From Panorpa germanica (Eukaryota; Arthropoda; Insecta; Mecoptera; Panorpidae): 64,000 nucleotides of DNA. Shown here in pieces: positions 48,794 to 61,104 of this stretch. The DNA is taken from contig OY783217.1 in the NCBI GenBank assembly GCA_963678705.1, forward strand, positions 5,394,001 through 5,458,000, read 5' to 3'. Each line of letters begins with the position of its first letter. Position 1 is the first letter of the stretch. The position numbers and the translations under genes are program-made. The notes under the pieces are model-generated. The model was not told the origin of the DNA, ran no database searches, and saw nothing but the letters and a program-made list of their open reading frames with translations.

Positions 48794-49493
48794 TTTATCA
48801 TTGATGAATATATACAGCGCTGCACAGTTTACAAAGTTTCAGTATAATTATGTGCTCAACTCCATGAAATAAATGTAGTACTAGTATGGATTTTGTAATT
48901 GAAATTCCAAACTCGAACAAAGGAATATTAATTTTGGTTTTGGAATCGATGGAAAACTATTATCATACTTCAGTTTCATATTTCCATATATTGAAATAGC
49001 TATAGTATATGACAAAGCCTGTAAAGCATCTATTGGAAATGTATGTTATACAATGCATACGAAGAATTTGATTTCGAAAATATCTACACCAGAGTATTAT
49101 ACTTGTATGATTAAATCATTTCCATTCAACACGAGCGTGGATTCGTGAAGGAACTAGTCAAACTGTACCAATCACTGAAGAGATTGTTCATAGGAAAAGT
49201 TATAGGACTTAGGTTCTTCTCACACTGCATCCTATTACACGCGACAATGACTTCATGAGTAGGGGTTATTCAAGTGTTTTGCATTAGTACACGTTATCAT
49301 GAGATGAACCGATGATTCATCTCATCTTCTTGTCTGGTTGTTGAAATCTTTACCTCTCTGGTCTGCTTTCGTCTTACTTTTAAAAGCGGTTTCTCACACT
49401 TAGCTTTTTCAGAGCCGGTGCCCTCTCTAGCTCAAAATCTACTGGATCGATTCTTTTGAAATTTTGCACACTCTTTCTTTACATAAATGCCGA

Positions 49494-49644
49494 GGTAACG
49501 CTGTCTAGTTTTTTTTTAATTTTTTAATTTTAACGTATTTTAAAATAACAAAGTCTCTGATTTTTGCATGAAAAATCGGTATTTTGACTTGTGCTGTAGA
49601 AAATTGAAAAATCAATAAAAAAGGAAAAACTAGACAGCGTTACC
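49494..49644. mobile_element. small hairpin element with 20-bp perfect inverted repeats
   Basis: GGTAACGCTGTCTAGTTTTT at 49494-49513 is matched perfectly in inverse at 49625-49644. The ~110-bp interior is A/T-rich and encodes nothing. It looks like a tiny MITE; I could not identify a target duplication or a family. Confidence 0.65.
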
Positions 49645-51004
49645 TGCAGAAACTTATCAATTAATAAAATCATTTTGGTTTTTCGATTTCAGAAAATCCA
49701 GTGATGAGTTATGAGTGGCATCGCAATGTTACTTTTTTTTGTGACGTCTGCGAAAATTCGCTGTCAATGTCTCATTTCTTGACATTTATTTATAAAAATT
49801 TCACAAACTATTCTTCAAATGTCATTTTATCATGTAGTAATTATAGAAATAATTATATATTAACTGTGTCGTCAAAAAACATTATCGAATAAATGCTTCT
49901 TTTTTATCGTTTTAACCTTATCCCCCCCCTTAATAAACATTAAAATAGAAAATTCTTCTCATGCTAAAGTGTGCTAATGTACAAGAAAACGGTTGCAGTG
50001 CAAGAAGGCCTTAGAAAGATGTTCTTTTACATATGAAATACACTGCAAATAATATAGATTACAATAAAAATTAGAATAGAAGTGGTTAAAATTTGATGTC
50101 AAAATATTGTGCCATCGACAAATTAACAAAAGCAAAACAAAAAAAGAAATAATTTGATATGGTATAGAAACATTTGAACAAATTGAACAAAAGGTATTTG
50201 TTGGTTGACTATGATTAGGGTAGCTAAAGGGCGGTTGTTTGTTTGTTGTTGAACGACGTTTGTAAGGTTGCCAGTCGTCCAGGCGGGTTACCCCTTATCC
50301 TATTCTACCCATCTAGCAGCTATAGTTCTTACTACTTAGTGAATTACGTTTTAAATAAAGGGTAGTGTGAGTTTATTTGTGGGCAGTACACTCCATTAAA
50401 CAATTATTAAAATCTTTTTAGTCACGGAAGCAGAGACGTATGTTGTTGTTATATTCCAAGGGACAGAGAAATAATTGATTAAATGAAATATAAATTTTTG
50501 ACACATTGATTTATAAATTTAGATTTTTTAGATCTTCGTGTATAGAGTTTCGAAGAGAGTCGTTACTTCTAAGGAGAAAGCCTTAATTTACGGTTGAAAT
50601 TTAAGCGAATTGATTATTTAAATTATAAGTATATAGCAAAGCATACTTGTAGACTAAATTAATAAAATAACTTTAGTTTGTTATTTATGGATTTGTCAGT
50701 TTAGGCACAGAAAATAGTTGTGTTGGAGAGGTTTTCCAGTAAACTCAAAACATGTATATATCATAAATACATGTACAAATTTATGTGTGATGGAAGTTTT
50801 TTACCTAACGTTACATTTTAATATTTACAGAAGTTTAACATTGTTAAAAAGCAGGATCGTGCGTATTTTCAGCACTGTGCTTAGGTTGCGAATTTTTGAG
50901 GTGCAAGCATAGGAATTAAAGATCTTCAATTCATTTTAATATAAGAATTCACTTGTTTATTGGATCAAATATAAATCACAAGTTTTAATAACAATAACGA
51001 TGGT
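49645..51004. other. intergenic DNA, no gene seen
   Basis: AT-rich apart from a GC-richer patch at about 50215-50310. Open frames at 49701-49892 and 50718-50912 are short and show no domain. Confidence 0.5.
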
Positions 51005-51142
51005 TAACACTAAAAATATAACAAAGTAGCAACTAAATAGTAACAAAATAGTAATAAAGTAGCACTGAATAGTAACAAAGTAGTAAGTAGATAGTAAAGT
51101 AGCTTATAATAAAGTAGATATTAATAAAGTAGCAAGCACTGA
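51005..51142. repeat. degenerate AGTAACAAAGTAG minisatellite
   Basis: About ten imperfect units built on ATAGTAA(C/T)AAAGTAGCA follow each other over 140 bp, with unit lengths of roughly 10 to 20 nt. It borders a GC-richer segment containing TTATATAGGC. Confidence 0.7.
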
Positions 51143-52300
51143 TAACAGCGCAGTCACTTATATAGGCTAGCAAAAGGAGAAGGGATTGTGACCAGCTTTA
51201 ATCTGGTTGATAAAAGAGGTCTCTGGTGGCGCAAATATAAATGAATTTGTCACAAAACAATAAATAATTTGTAATTTGACAAATATGTTGAAATAAATGA
51301 GTTTTGGCAACATTTTGCTGCTTAAAGGAGTAAAATGTGTGTTCCAAAATTAACCAAACATATTTTTTTACATTGTCATTAAAATCTTTTACTAATATAT
51401 TAGTTTCTGTTCACTGTAAAGCCATTTTTCTTTACCAATTCTATGTTCCATGTTCCAAGTTCCTTTTTCTACAATTTCTCACTTCAGTTAACACTTAACT
51501 ATTTGACTTTTTATCTCTCTCTGATAATCTAGTTCTTGCACATATTAAATTTCACTACACTGTTAAAATATTCTTAAATATAATAGCTACATGCATATTA
51601 AAAGTAAGAATCGGCTAAACTAATTATTTTGAAGATGTGTTATTTTGAATTATTGTTTATCTAGATTTTTTCAATAAGAGCTCACAAATATAAATTATAA
51701 AGACTATAAAATAAGCAACATAGTAAGAGGTTGTCTATGATATGATTAATATAGAAAAAAAGATCGATGTTATATAGAATAATAACATATATAGAATCTA
51801 TATAACTTTTGATAATAATAGAAGAAGAATCATAAATCTAGAAAAAAATAATGTTTAACAAAATATATTCAAAATTACTTACAAATATTAAGAATATTGC
51901 TGTATGCACCATACAGTTTTTTCAAAAGAGCTCGGCTTGGCTAACTCCATCGAAAAGAATCATCTGGAATCAAAGAAACAAATAATTTTTATTAATGCAT
52001 ATAATTATGTTATTTAATCTTTAATATTATATGCGGCATTGTATGCTTTCAACAAGAGCGGTCATTGTAAATGAATAGAAAATATGCTTCAGAAATGTTG
52101 TGAAATTTTTTTTTTGAAGATTCTGAAATTGTACTTTAAATCTTTTACGTAAAAGATATATATTAATAGCGGGGCACCGAAATATACATAGGACAATTAA
52201 TTAGACTTAAAGAATCAAATAAAAAGATAATGATGAAACATTCTAAGGATTGCGAAAGAGTATTATGACAGATATTGATTTTAGTTTTTAATTTTTGTAA
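51143..52300. other. AT-rich DNA with one possible non-coding exon
   Basis: No coding exon is supported. A possible spliced non-coding exon on the minus strand is listed at 51883-51963. Confidence 0.4.
51883..51963 (-). ncRNA. candidate spliced non-coding (UTR) exon, minus strand
   Basis: On the minus strand CTTTGATTCCAG precedes and GTAAGTAA follows an 81-nt segment that is GC-richer than its flanks. All three frames contain stops, so it is not internal coding sequence; it could be a 5' UTR or lncRNA exon. The strand agrees with the candidate terminal exon at 30486-30564, but no link is shown. Confidence 0.22.
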
Positions 52301-52809
52301 AAGCATTCTAATAAAGTTCTTCCTAATCGACGTCCATGCGTCGATCGTCCCCGATACCGTGACTTCCCACACAGTGCGAGTATATTACAGGTACGTTGTA
52401 CAGTATATTGTTTTGCAACACATTGTATACCTGTTTGCGTATAAACAGGTCTCAACACGCTATAATCTACACTGCGGTGGATTTGGCGGTTACAGTGACA
52501 ATAAAAGCGTCTGAGAGCTTTAAGCTTTTGTTTATATACTCCAAGACTATTCTACTCTAGTGAATAAACTTGATCTCTGCAAACATTGACTTTTTGCTAA
52601 AGAAAAAGTATAAGAGATACAAATTCTTTTGATTCTGTAGTTCTGTTTAAGAGCCAGACTACAAAGAAACTTACTTTATCTTTAAGAAGATTATTTCTAC
52701 AGTCCACCAAGTTATTTTGAAGTACACTGTCTACTAAATTTATATTTATTCGTTATAATATTGTTAATATAATTACTTATATTATACATATATTTAACGT
52801 TTATTTATT

Positions 52810-52895
52810 ATAAAAAGGTTTACATAACATTTTCTGTAAGGTTATATAACAAAAGTTATCTTTCGACAGAAGTTTACGTTTCCTGACGAAATAAA
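52810..52895. repeat. dispersed repeat with AAGGTTATATAA core, copy 2
   Basis: GTAAGGTTATATAACAAAAG, TTATCTTTCGACAGAAGTTT and TTCCTGACG correspond in order to 45980-46085. This copy has the longest clear match. Confidence 0.55.
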
Positions 52896-55800
52896 ACTTT
52901 TGCGAAACGAAATGCAAGATTATATAATGTAACAACATAACGTAACGTTAAATAAAAGAATATTACGTTAAATAATACATGACTTAGCGTTTGACATTTA
53001 GAGATCATATAATATATGCTATGTAATGTCACGGTTTTCAAGATATTAGTGGCTCTTTAATTTAATTCCATCCTAATCAAAAAAGTATCAGGGGTTAGCG
53101 CAATGGAACAGAACTAGCATACAAAGTTAGAAATCCGAATCCCAGAAAATCCATTAAAATTCTTTTCCTTACAAAGATTAAACAAATAACAATTATTCAC
53201 CAAAACCAATTGTATCCAATCATAATTGCCTTCTGCCGAAATAAATGACTAAAATATTTATTATATTATTTAAATCATTATATTATACTAAAAAAATATA
53301 CATATCACATTATAAAGAAAATCAAAATATAAAAAGTATTGGTAAACAATAATAATAACCATTTCCGTAGAGAATATTGATCTGCTGGTCAATACCTCGA
53401 AAACTGTGACACTTTACTTGATTATAATACATACTAATAGAGTATTAGTGATGTTCCTTTTGACTTCAATATCATTTTCAATGTACTTAATGTTCTGTAT
53501 GTAAACACACACATACATAGCATTTTACAAACTACATATAATATAAACATTGTGGTCTATTTGCCTCAGAATCCAGCATCCTGTTAACTTTATAAAGCAA
53601 TAAGTCGGGTAAATAGCACCGTCACGCTACGACGAGGTAGAGGAGAGGGTGAGACGTGTGGTAAAGGTATGAGGAGGAGCGAGGCGGATATTTGGTTTTA
53701 AGGCTTTTATGTTTTGCATGTGATACGGAAAGTTGTGTAGAAAGCACAGGGGATTTAACACGAGCTTTGCCAGGTCATTGATTTTGTAAGGGCATTGTGT
53801 CTATGTGTGTAGGGTACAAAAGTATTCATTCATCATTCGTCATTCTACCATTCATCGAATGATTAGCGGGAAATGACTATATAATAGTAGAGTTATTTTT
53901 TAACGATTAGAGAAAGCGTTTTCAGTTGTTAAGAATACCTCTACATATCAGAATACTAGTTAGGGATATTTGAAAGAAACCAAATTTGAACCTTCTATCT
54001 TGAAAACGATTAGGATGTTTTTAAATTAAAGTAAAAATTAGATCACTGCAAGAAACTCTATGACTAAAATATACAAAGGTTAAAACTTAGAATCAGGAAC
54101 TGGAAAATGTCATGACGTAAATAATTTCAAAATACGGATTCAAATTATATTTATTCAATTTACATTTTAGTGAATAACATGTTGTACATTATATGAATAA
54201 AAATAAAAAATCTGTGAATCAACAATAACCAATATTTATTACCCAAACTCTTCGTTGATTAAAACTTAAATTTACAACAAATAAAACAGTATAAAACGAA
54301 TTCTAAAAGAAACAGTAACGAATGAAAAAATAACCTCCTAAAAACAATAACGAAAATAATTTTTTCGTATCGTTATCAAATTACATTTTAGCGTTATAAA
54401 AAGCACCATTAGGTTATTGGTAAAAGGGTTCAGTTTTAGAGTAGATTCTACATAACTTGTAATACTCGTACATGGTAAGAAAGTGTCTAGTTAACTTCAA
54501 TGACTCATACGTTACCTACTAAATTAATTATTAACGTTCAATGAGTTATTCAGGAACAGGTGCAGCTGCAACATGTAAACATTGAAATATCTTATTAAAC
54601 ATTAATCGAATGGGAAGTTACACGGATGCAATTGTAGCTTAAAATAGTGTCTACAGAATTGTGATTAAGTTTTTCTTCTAAAATAGTGATGTATGAAATT
54701 ATTGAGTTTGCTATAAGAAGTTAATGGAAATGTTTCTGGTGATGATGTACTTGTAGAAGACAAAAGGTGTACCCTAATTCGATTATGTCAATTCAAACCA
54801 TTTTGCAAAATTTGCAGTTTAAATGTTGGCGCCATATATATTTACATTTCAAGTATATCAGTCCGGGTACATAGACTGTACTATTGCAGTATTAAAACTA
54901 ATACTTATATTAAACATGTTAGTAGCTATAAAGTATAGTTGTACATAGCTGGTCTTCAAATATAGAAATCCTCTATTAAAGAAGAAAAAATCTTTGCCTC
55001 TTGAGGATGTATTTATGTGTAACTTTTGTGTGACCTATTCTGAGTCTCGTCAATGATGTCTGTTCCTTTCTGTTTTTTTGGTAATAAGTGTTGTTTAAAA
55101 TTAAATTGAATATTAAACATAAAATATGTTTTAATGATCATGAATAAGATAATCAATATTAAGCAATAACATTACCTTCTTATCTACATCTATAATCTTA
55201 AAATACGCGAGACTATTCATAAACCATGCTTCATTCCAAAAAGCTAGACCAAATACTTCTCTATGCAGACGCCCATAACTTGGCTAAACCAATTCAAGTA
55301 TATATAAGAGTATGTTGTATATATTTTCAAATTATTCCAGAAATAAATAAACCGCGAATACCGGAATTGATTTTTCCACTTTACAAATTACACAAAAAGA
55401 AAATGTAATATTTTTAGATTATTACACTCATAAAATAAATCCTTTATTCTTGAAAAACAATTCCAGTCTACGAGCTTTTCGAATATTAGAGTTAAAATAA
55501 TGAGAGCTTTTTTAATTAGGTAAAATAAACGTTCAAAGAATTAAAAATATGACAAGGAAAACAAAATTGATTACTGGAATATGCCTGGAAGGAATGAATG
55601 CTATGGTGTAATTAAAATGCTGGAGGCGGAAGAGAAGGATTGGTGGGGGTGAGAGCAATGGAGTTAAATATAACTTGCTTAATTGGGGAATGAATGCGGA
55701 ATGTTCACTGCTGAAAGATTAATTATATTATATGGAAGTCTGTAATAAATATGTTTTAAGCATTTTTGTGTAGTTCTAAATTAAATTACAGTCGAATTTT

Positions 55801-56215
55801 TGGAACAATGACCTTAAATAAGTATATTCTTTTAGCTTCTTTACAAGATTCTACATAAGAATTTCATCTCTGCTTAAATTCTTCAAATAAACATCATTGC
55901 AGAAAATGTATGGATAAGTTTGAAGATGTCAAAATTTTGGGTAAAAGTTTCTACCCAAAATACCAATTCTACAAATTCATTGATGTACGTTTCATTTCGA
56001 ATTAAAGCGAAAATTAAATAATGAAAAAACACCACAGATTACAAAAGTTCTAAATACATTTTTTAACACAGCAATTCAACTCTCACCGAATAAATTCTCA
56101 AAAGTTTTTATAAATTCTTTATGTTGATCTAAATAATTTTCCTTGTTCATTTGTAAGCGATTGTCAATCTAACTAAGTGCCTCTATTGTTACAAGGTATT
56201 GAGTAATAGCCCACA
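52896..56215. other. intergenic DNA, no gene seen
   Basis: AT-rich. Purine-rich or GC-richer patches at 53615-53700 and about 55610-55670 hold no gene. A degenerate tRNA-like stretch near 53094-53150 is discussed under rejected items. Confidence 0.5.
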
Positions 56216-56219
56216 AAAA

Positions 56220-56640
56220 CTAACTTCCTTGTAGCATAAGTCTGTGACGTGTCATGCCGCTCGCCGCCACAATGCGACGCCTACAATCTGATCTCCAGTT
56301 CAACATTCAGTATAACCAACTTAAGACCAAGTTGCGGTTGACATATTATTCTTGTTGAATGTTTCCAGTTGTCCGCAATGTGTGGCGATGGCAAATGTTT
56401 CCACTTTCTCTGTCACCATTGATAACTAATGACCTAACGTGTACCGCACCCCTTATACTCCTTAAAGGGGTGTTTTGTGTGTCAGACCATCAAACGCGAA
56501 CAAATGACACGATCAAATCGCTAAACTGTGAGTGAATAAACTCAAAAACAGTGTGAGGGAAACAGCAATAGAAGAAAAGAGACGGCGTTAAAGTGAATAG
56601 AAAAACGACGTAATCATACGCCTCATAAAACTATTATATT
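56220..56640 (+). promoter_or_regulatory. GC/CpG-richer island, possible promoter or UTR exon
   Basis: This is one of the longest stretches of balanced composition right of 32 kb, with CpGs, a GCCGCTCGCCGCC block near 56255 and no long open frame on either strand. It could be a promoter with 5' UTR sequence of a gene outside the window, or a conserved enhancer. I see no TATA box or clear initiator. Confidence 0.22.
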
Positions 56641-58055
56641 TTAGGTTATTTTTATGACTATGTATTTTTAAGGTTATGTTTTATGAAGGTTGGTAGTACG
56701 AATTATTTGCATAAGGGTGCTCAAACACTGGAACAGGTTACTTGCAACCCATATACCTATACCCGTATTTATAAATTATAAATTATGTGTTACAAATATT
56801 TATAAATGTATATATTGCTTTAAGAGTTAAAACTATCAAAAGTGAATGCACTAGGTTATTTTGCTTATTTTTGATGTTGCTCTATGTGAATTTAAATTTT
56901 ACAAAGAATATTATTTTCCGAAAATAATTTTCCGGGAAACTATATTAAATATCAATATCTGGTTCCATAATTCATGGCCTACCATATATCCATACAATTT
57001 GATGATACGATTCTTCTATATAAAATACATCTTCATAAGTTAGTCAAATAATATACAACAAAATTAGAATTTCAAATGTGTTTTCCATATTTATGTAAAT
57101 AGGGAACCTAGTAGCAAGGTATGTGGAAGTATATAGAGATTCAAGTGTAGAATGGGGTTCGACAGATTCGAAATGTTCAAATGAGGTGCTACGCAATACA
57201 ATTATGTAACATCTGCTCATATTATTACTTTTAACTACCTTTGTCTTTACCAAATAATATGCATTCCTTCCTTATTTGCAATTTAAAAAAAAAGATTACG
57301 TGAGTCTTTTAATTTAAATGCAACATGCACATACCCAATTTATTGCCAATAGAATCATAAACAAATCTCATTGGATTTTTACTCATAATTTTTTTGTATC
57401 TTTCACGCCTTACACAAAACATTGATATGTGTTATTATGTAATATTTAGCTTAATTGAAATCAAGTAATATCGAATCTAAAGTGGTCAAAATAACGATCC
57501 TTTATTATCATTTAATCCTTGAAAAGAACTTTTTATGATTCTATAATCCTTAAAGCGGATTATTTTTAGAATTGGAGCAATAATCTTTTTAAAGCTTCAA
57601 AACGATAAACACTGCTCTGCTAAAACTACTGGTGAAGCTTAGTAAATCTAAAAAGGTCCAAATTTTGCCTAATTATTTTATAAAAATCTTCTTTTCTGTA
57701 AGTTGGTAGCACTGTACTCAATTCTATGACAAATATGAGACAAATATAAGATCTGTGAACAAGTTTGTTAACAGAAGCTTTCCTGTCACTCTTTGAACAC
57801 ATTTTGTATATAAAGTTTCATCAGTGTATAAGGTTATATAATATATACATTTTATGTTTAGTGGGTTTTAAGTAAACATTGTAACGGAGTAAAAACCTAT
57901 TATTTTATTTATTTGGATTCAATTTAACGGTCCACTTATTATACAAGTGTAGTCGAGAGTTACAAATCTCTAAGACAAACAATATGTAAATATCTCCAAA
58001 AAAGGTATCGGATGGCCACTCCTACTGAAACTTAACGATTTAATACAACGTGTAA
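56641..58055. other. AT-rich DNA, no gene seen
   Basis: Only short AT-driven open frames. The piece at 57785-57850 has a TAAGGTTATATAA core like the dispersed repeat at 45980 and 52810. Confidence 0.5.
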
Positions 58056-58322
58056 AACAGGGGAGTAAGGAAACGGAATGGAGAACAAAGAAAGGATGTG
58101 TGAGAAGGAAGTGGAGAAATTGGAGCATATTGAGAGTAGGTATCGGGAGAAGGTGGATTATGCCTGGAGGAGATATTGCAAGGAAAGATGGAGGCAAGAG
58201 GATGTATGGTGGAAGTAAGGGGAGAGAGAAGAGAGAGGAGAAGAAATGAAGGATGGTTGATGTAAATGGGAATGTGGAGGAAAGGTAGACAGCGAAAAGT
58301 AGGTAGAAGAATTGGAATTTTA
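58056..58322. repeat. 270-bp purine-rich tract
   Basis: The plus strand is overwhelmingly A and G for about 270 nt (GGAAGTGGAGAAATTGGAG and similar). The overlapping Pro/Leu/Ser frames on the minus strand simply read this tract. In one plus frame it gives ERMCEKEVEKLEHIESRYRE, which distantly recalls the zinc-binding tail of some LINE reverse transcriptases, so it may be a decayed LINE 3' part. Confidence 0.5.
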
Positions 58323-60373
58323 AATAATAACTTAAATATAGACAAACTAGACTAAGAAAAAAATGCAATGTAATTGGTAGAATGAATGGTGAAGAATGTA
58401 ATGACTAACGACTGTTGCTATTAAAATATATAAAACTTACAAGCTTGATTATTTGTACATTATGATAAACAAACCTGTAACCAGGTGTTGTTTCAATAGT
58501 TTGAAGCGATGTGGATAATACAGTAAACTTTTCAATGCATTCTTTTAAATATCTGATAAAAATTGTTCAGAAAACGAACAGCTGAACTTTTTAAAAGTTT
58601 TCTCTTACTTAGTTTCTAATATATTTTTTATACAGACTACAAAAAAAAAGTTCAAAAGTAAAATTAGCGACATCTTTGATATTTTTTGAGAACAAAATTA
58701 CGTTTAACTTTTGTTATTTACATTTTTAAGAGATAAATACTTAACTTGAGGATTTTGTTTTGTGCTATTCAATCCAGCGAGTTATACGCGCGACCCGTTA
58801 TTGTCTTTTGAAGTATATATTTCAATTTATAAATATATGTATGTGTTAAAATAGAAAAAAGGCCATTAAAATACAAAAAATATAGATATATTTTAAAGCA
58901 GTTAATATTTCATAAAAATGTAAGATTGCAGCCAATTTAAGTTATAGTTAGCAGAAGTTACAAAAATTGTAATTCATACTTGCGTTGCAAATCGTGATAC
59001 TTTTTGGAAATACATAATAATGAATAATTTTTAAGAATAAAATCAATAAATGGTTTATGTGGTTTGCATAACATTTTTAAATTTGTAGTTAACCCAGTGT
59101 AAAAAGATTGCTCATCTCTAATATAACTTTGAAAGATGTACGCTTAACTGCATAATAGAAATGAGAATGCATCTGAGAAAGAGGTTAAAAGCGTTGTGAC
59201 GTCACATGCAGTGTAAAATATATAAAAAAAGTTAATTTCATAAAATAAGTAGTAAAAAGGTGCAATACTATTACTTTTTTTTAAAATGAGTTAAAAAAGA
59301 AGAGGAATTTTCCTGAAGAAATATTAAATTTCAATAGGATGGGAATATGAGTGATGGAAGGGAGAAGGAAGGAGAGGGGTTTGGAATAGTAGGAAATGAT
59401 GTGTTACGTAATTTTCTGATGGTCACTAATTCACAAAGTGATTTTTATTTTATATTTCTCTCAGTGTTTACAAACAATTATTATTTTACACTAGCTTGTT
59501 ATATTTTTAAACAGGAAGTAATTTTAAAAATGAATATCGTAATGACTAGTGTCGTTAGAGCAATCGTCCAGACGCTGCTGTTTATTGCCCATTAAACAAC
59601 ACTACGTTATGTAAAGTGCGATGTAAATTTATATTTGATTTTTATGTGGCGTTCTCTTAATTCCATTCTCTTGAGACGACTCAAATGCTCTCATAAAAAT
59701 CAGCTGCAGGAAATAAAGTAATTTATTTCAAGACACATGTCATCATAATAAATTTTCTTTTTTTCTTTTATTTTTATTTATTTCCTTGCATTACGGCAGT
59801 ACATTCAATATAGTATACTCGTATATAGATAATATCTATTCAATAAACATTTTCTATTTTCCCGATACAATTTTCTTGACATTATTTTCCTACATGCCAT
59901 CATCGTAAGCTGCAACGCGCGCCTTGCCAATGCAATAAAATATGTAATGTCCTTCCTATTTTTTTATATTTTTATTTCATATTTTCTTTTTATTTCCATC
60001 TGTTCGTTTTTCTTTTAGTATCTACCTTTTTTTATTTTACAGCCGCGTTATTTTCTGTTCGTATCAACCCTTTCATCTGCACACTTAGATAGAGTGGTCT
60101 AAATGCGAGGGTACTTGCTAACAAGTGGAGATATTGATATCTTGTTTTTAGTAAGAAAAAAATATTACTCAGATATTGCAGTTTTTAACACGAAAGAAAA
60201 TAACACGTTGAGCGTTGCCTACAAATTAATTTGTTTTGTTTTTAACGTGTAAAAAGACTTTCACAGGGATTTTATTTAAATGCAGTTTCGGGTAAAGTTT
60301 CTGCTTTGTTTTGTAGATGTGGGTTTAATTATTGTACTTAATTTAATTTGATTTATGCGAAAAAAAGTTGTTC
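58323..60373. other. AT-rich DNA, no gene seen
   Basis: No coding exon supported. The 82-codon frame at 59347-59595 has no recognisable domain. Confidence 0.5.
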
Positions 60374-60516
60374 GGATCATAGATGGCAGCACTCACTCTA
60401 CCAAATCCATCTCGACAGTAAAGGCATGAAATGTACCAAATGTATGTACATTTCATCACATAATTCTATGTTATCAATACATCGAAGTTATATTTACATG
60501 TATATTTATATTTAAT

Positions 60517-60652
60517 ATTTATTATATCTAAACAGCTCGGACTTAACAGCTGTCACTTTCGATGCATGCACATAGAGAACAAATAGGAACATATACCTTT
60601 CTCTCTCGTACACATCTTGGACACTTTTAATCTATAGGAAACATAGGCTATC
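60517..60652 (+). repeat. dispersed repeat, third copy of the 17.5-kb inverted pair
   Basis: Carries ACAGCTGTCACTTTCGATGC, AACAAATAGGAACATATACC and ATCTATAGGAAACATAGGCT, matching 17725-17851 in the same orientation and 17453-17560 in inverse. Confidence 0.8.
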
Positions 60653-60782
60653 AATTTCAAAAATATATATAAATATATATAAAAATTACAAAAGAAATCA
60701 GCGAATAAAAGCTTTCTGCATCATAGTTGGCAGAACTCATTCTACTAAATCCATCCCGATAGTTCAAATTAAAAAAAAAATG

Positions 60783-60960
60783 TTATTGGTCGACACAGCC
60801 ACCTTTAGCGCTTATAATAGCATCAAGTGTGTTCGACAAAGCTTGAGATGTTTTATACTGTTTAACCCTCCCAATAGTTGCATTGTTGCATCAGACTCCA
60901 ATTTCTGAACTATTTCCTTCAAGGAACACAACGACGATCCTTCTATTCTGGTACGTTGAT
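60783..60960 (-). pseudogene. Tc1-like transposase C-terminal fragment
   Basis: On the minus strand the reading ends QALSNTLDAIISAKGGCVDQ and a stop at 60783. LD..I.AKGG plus three to five residues and a stop is the usual C-terminus of Tc1-type transposases. Upstream the frame is lost within about 40 codons. The flanking ~50-bp repeats at 60716 and 61051 may be remains of its ends. Confidence 0.5.
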
Positions 60961-61104
60961 GGTTTATCTAGTGGAAACGGTAATTTCGGAGTTGATGAGC
61001 GAGATGAGCTATGATGGAGATAAATCGATAACGAGATAAATTTTTACCCTGCATCATAGGTGGCAGCACTTACTCTACTAAATTCATCATGACAATGAAG
61101 GCAT

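Larger units (their letters stand above)
60374..61104. repeat. three direct copies of a ~50-bp block
   Basis: CATAGATGGCAGCACTCACT and following CTACCAAATCCATC are found at 60374-60429, again (CATAGTTGGCAGAACTCATT) at 60716-60765 and (CATAGGTGGCAGCACTTACT) at 61051-61104, spaced about 343 and 334 bp. The sequences between them differ: the first interval holds a dispersed repeat, the second a Tc1-like tail. They may be ends of related, nested elements. Confidence 0.75.

Noticed and set aside
52275-52514. Possible two-exon mini-gene with donor at 52390 and acceptor near 52448, and a faintly Kunitz-like CGGFGGYSDN string
   Set aside because: The Kunitz cysteine pattern is absent, and the joined and unjoined readings give unrelated peptides, so chance is more likely.
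53094-53150. tRNA-like stretch with GGTTAGCGCAATGG and ATCCGAATCCC
   Set aside because: The D-arm and T-arm boxes resemble a tRNA, but the anticodon and acceptor stems do not form well; at best a degenerate tRNA-derived piece.
57970-58368. 132- and 101-codon minus-strand Pro/Leu/Ser frames
   Set aside because: They are translations of a purine-rich plus-strand tract; composition alone explains their length and overlap.
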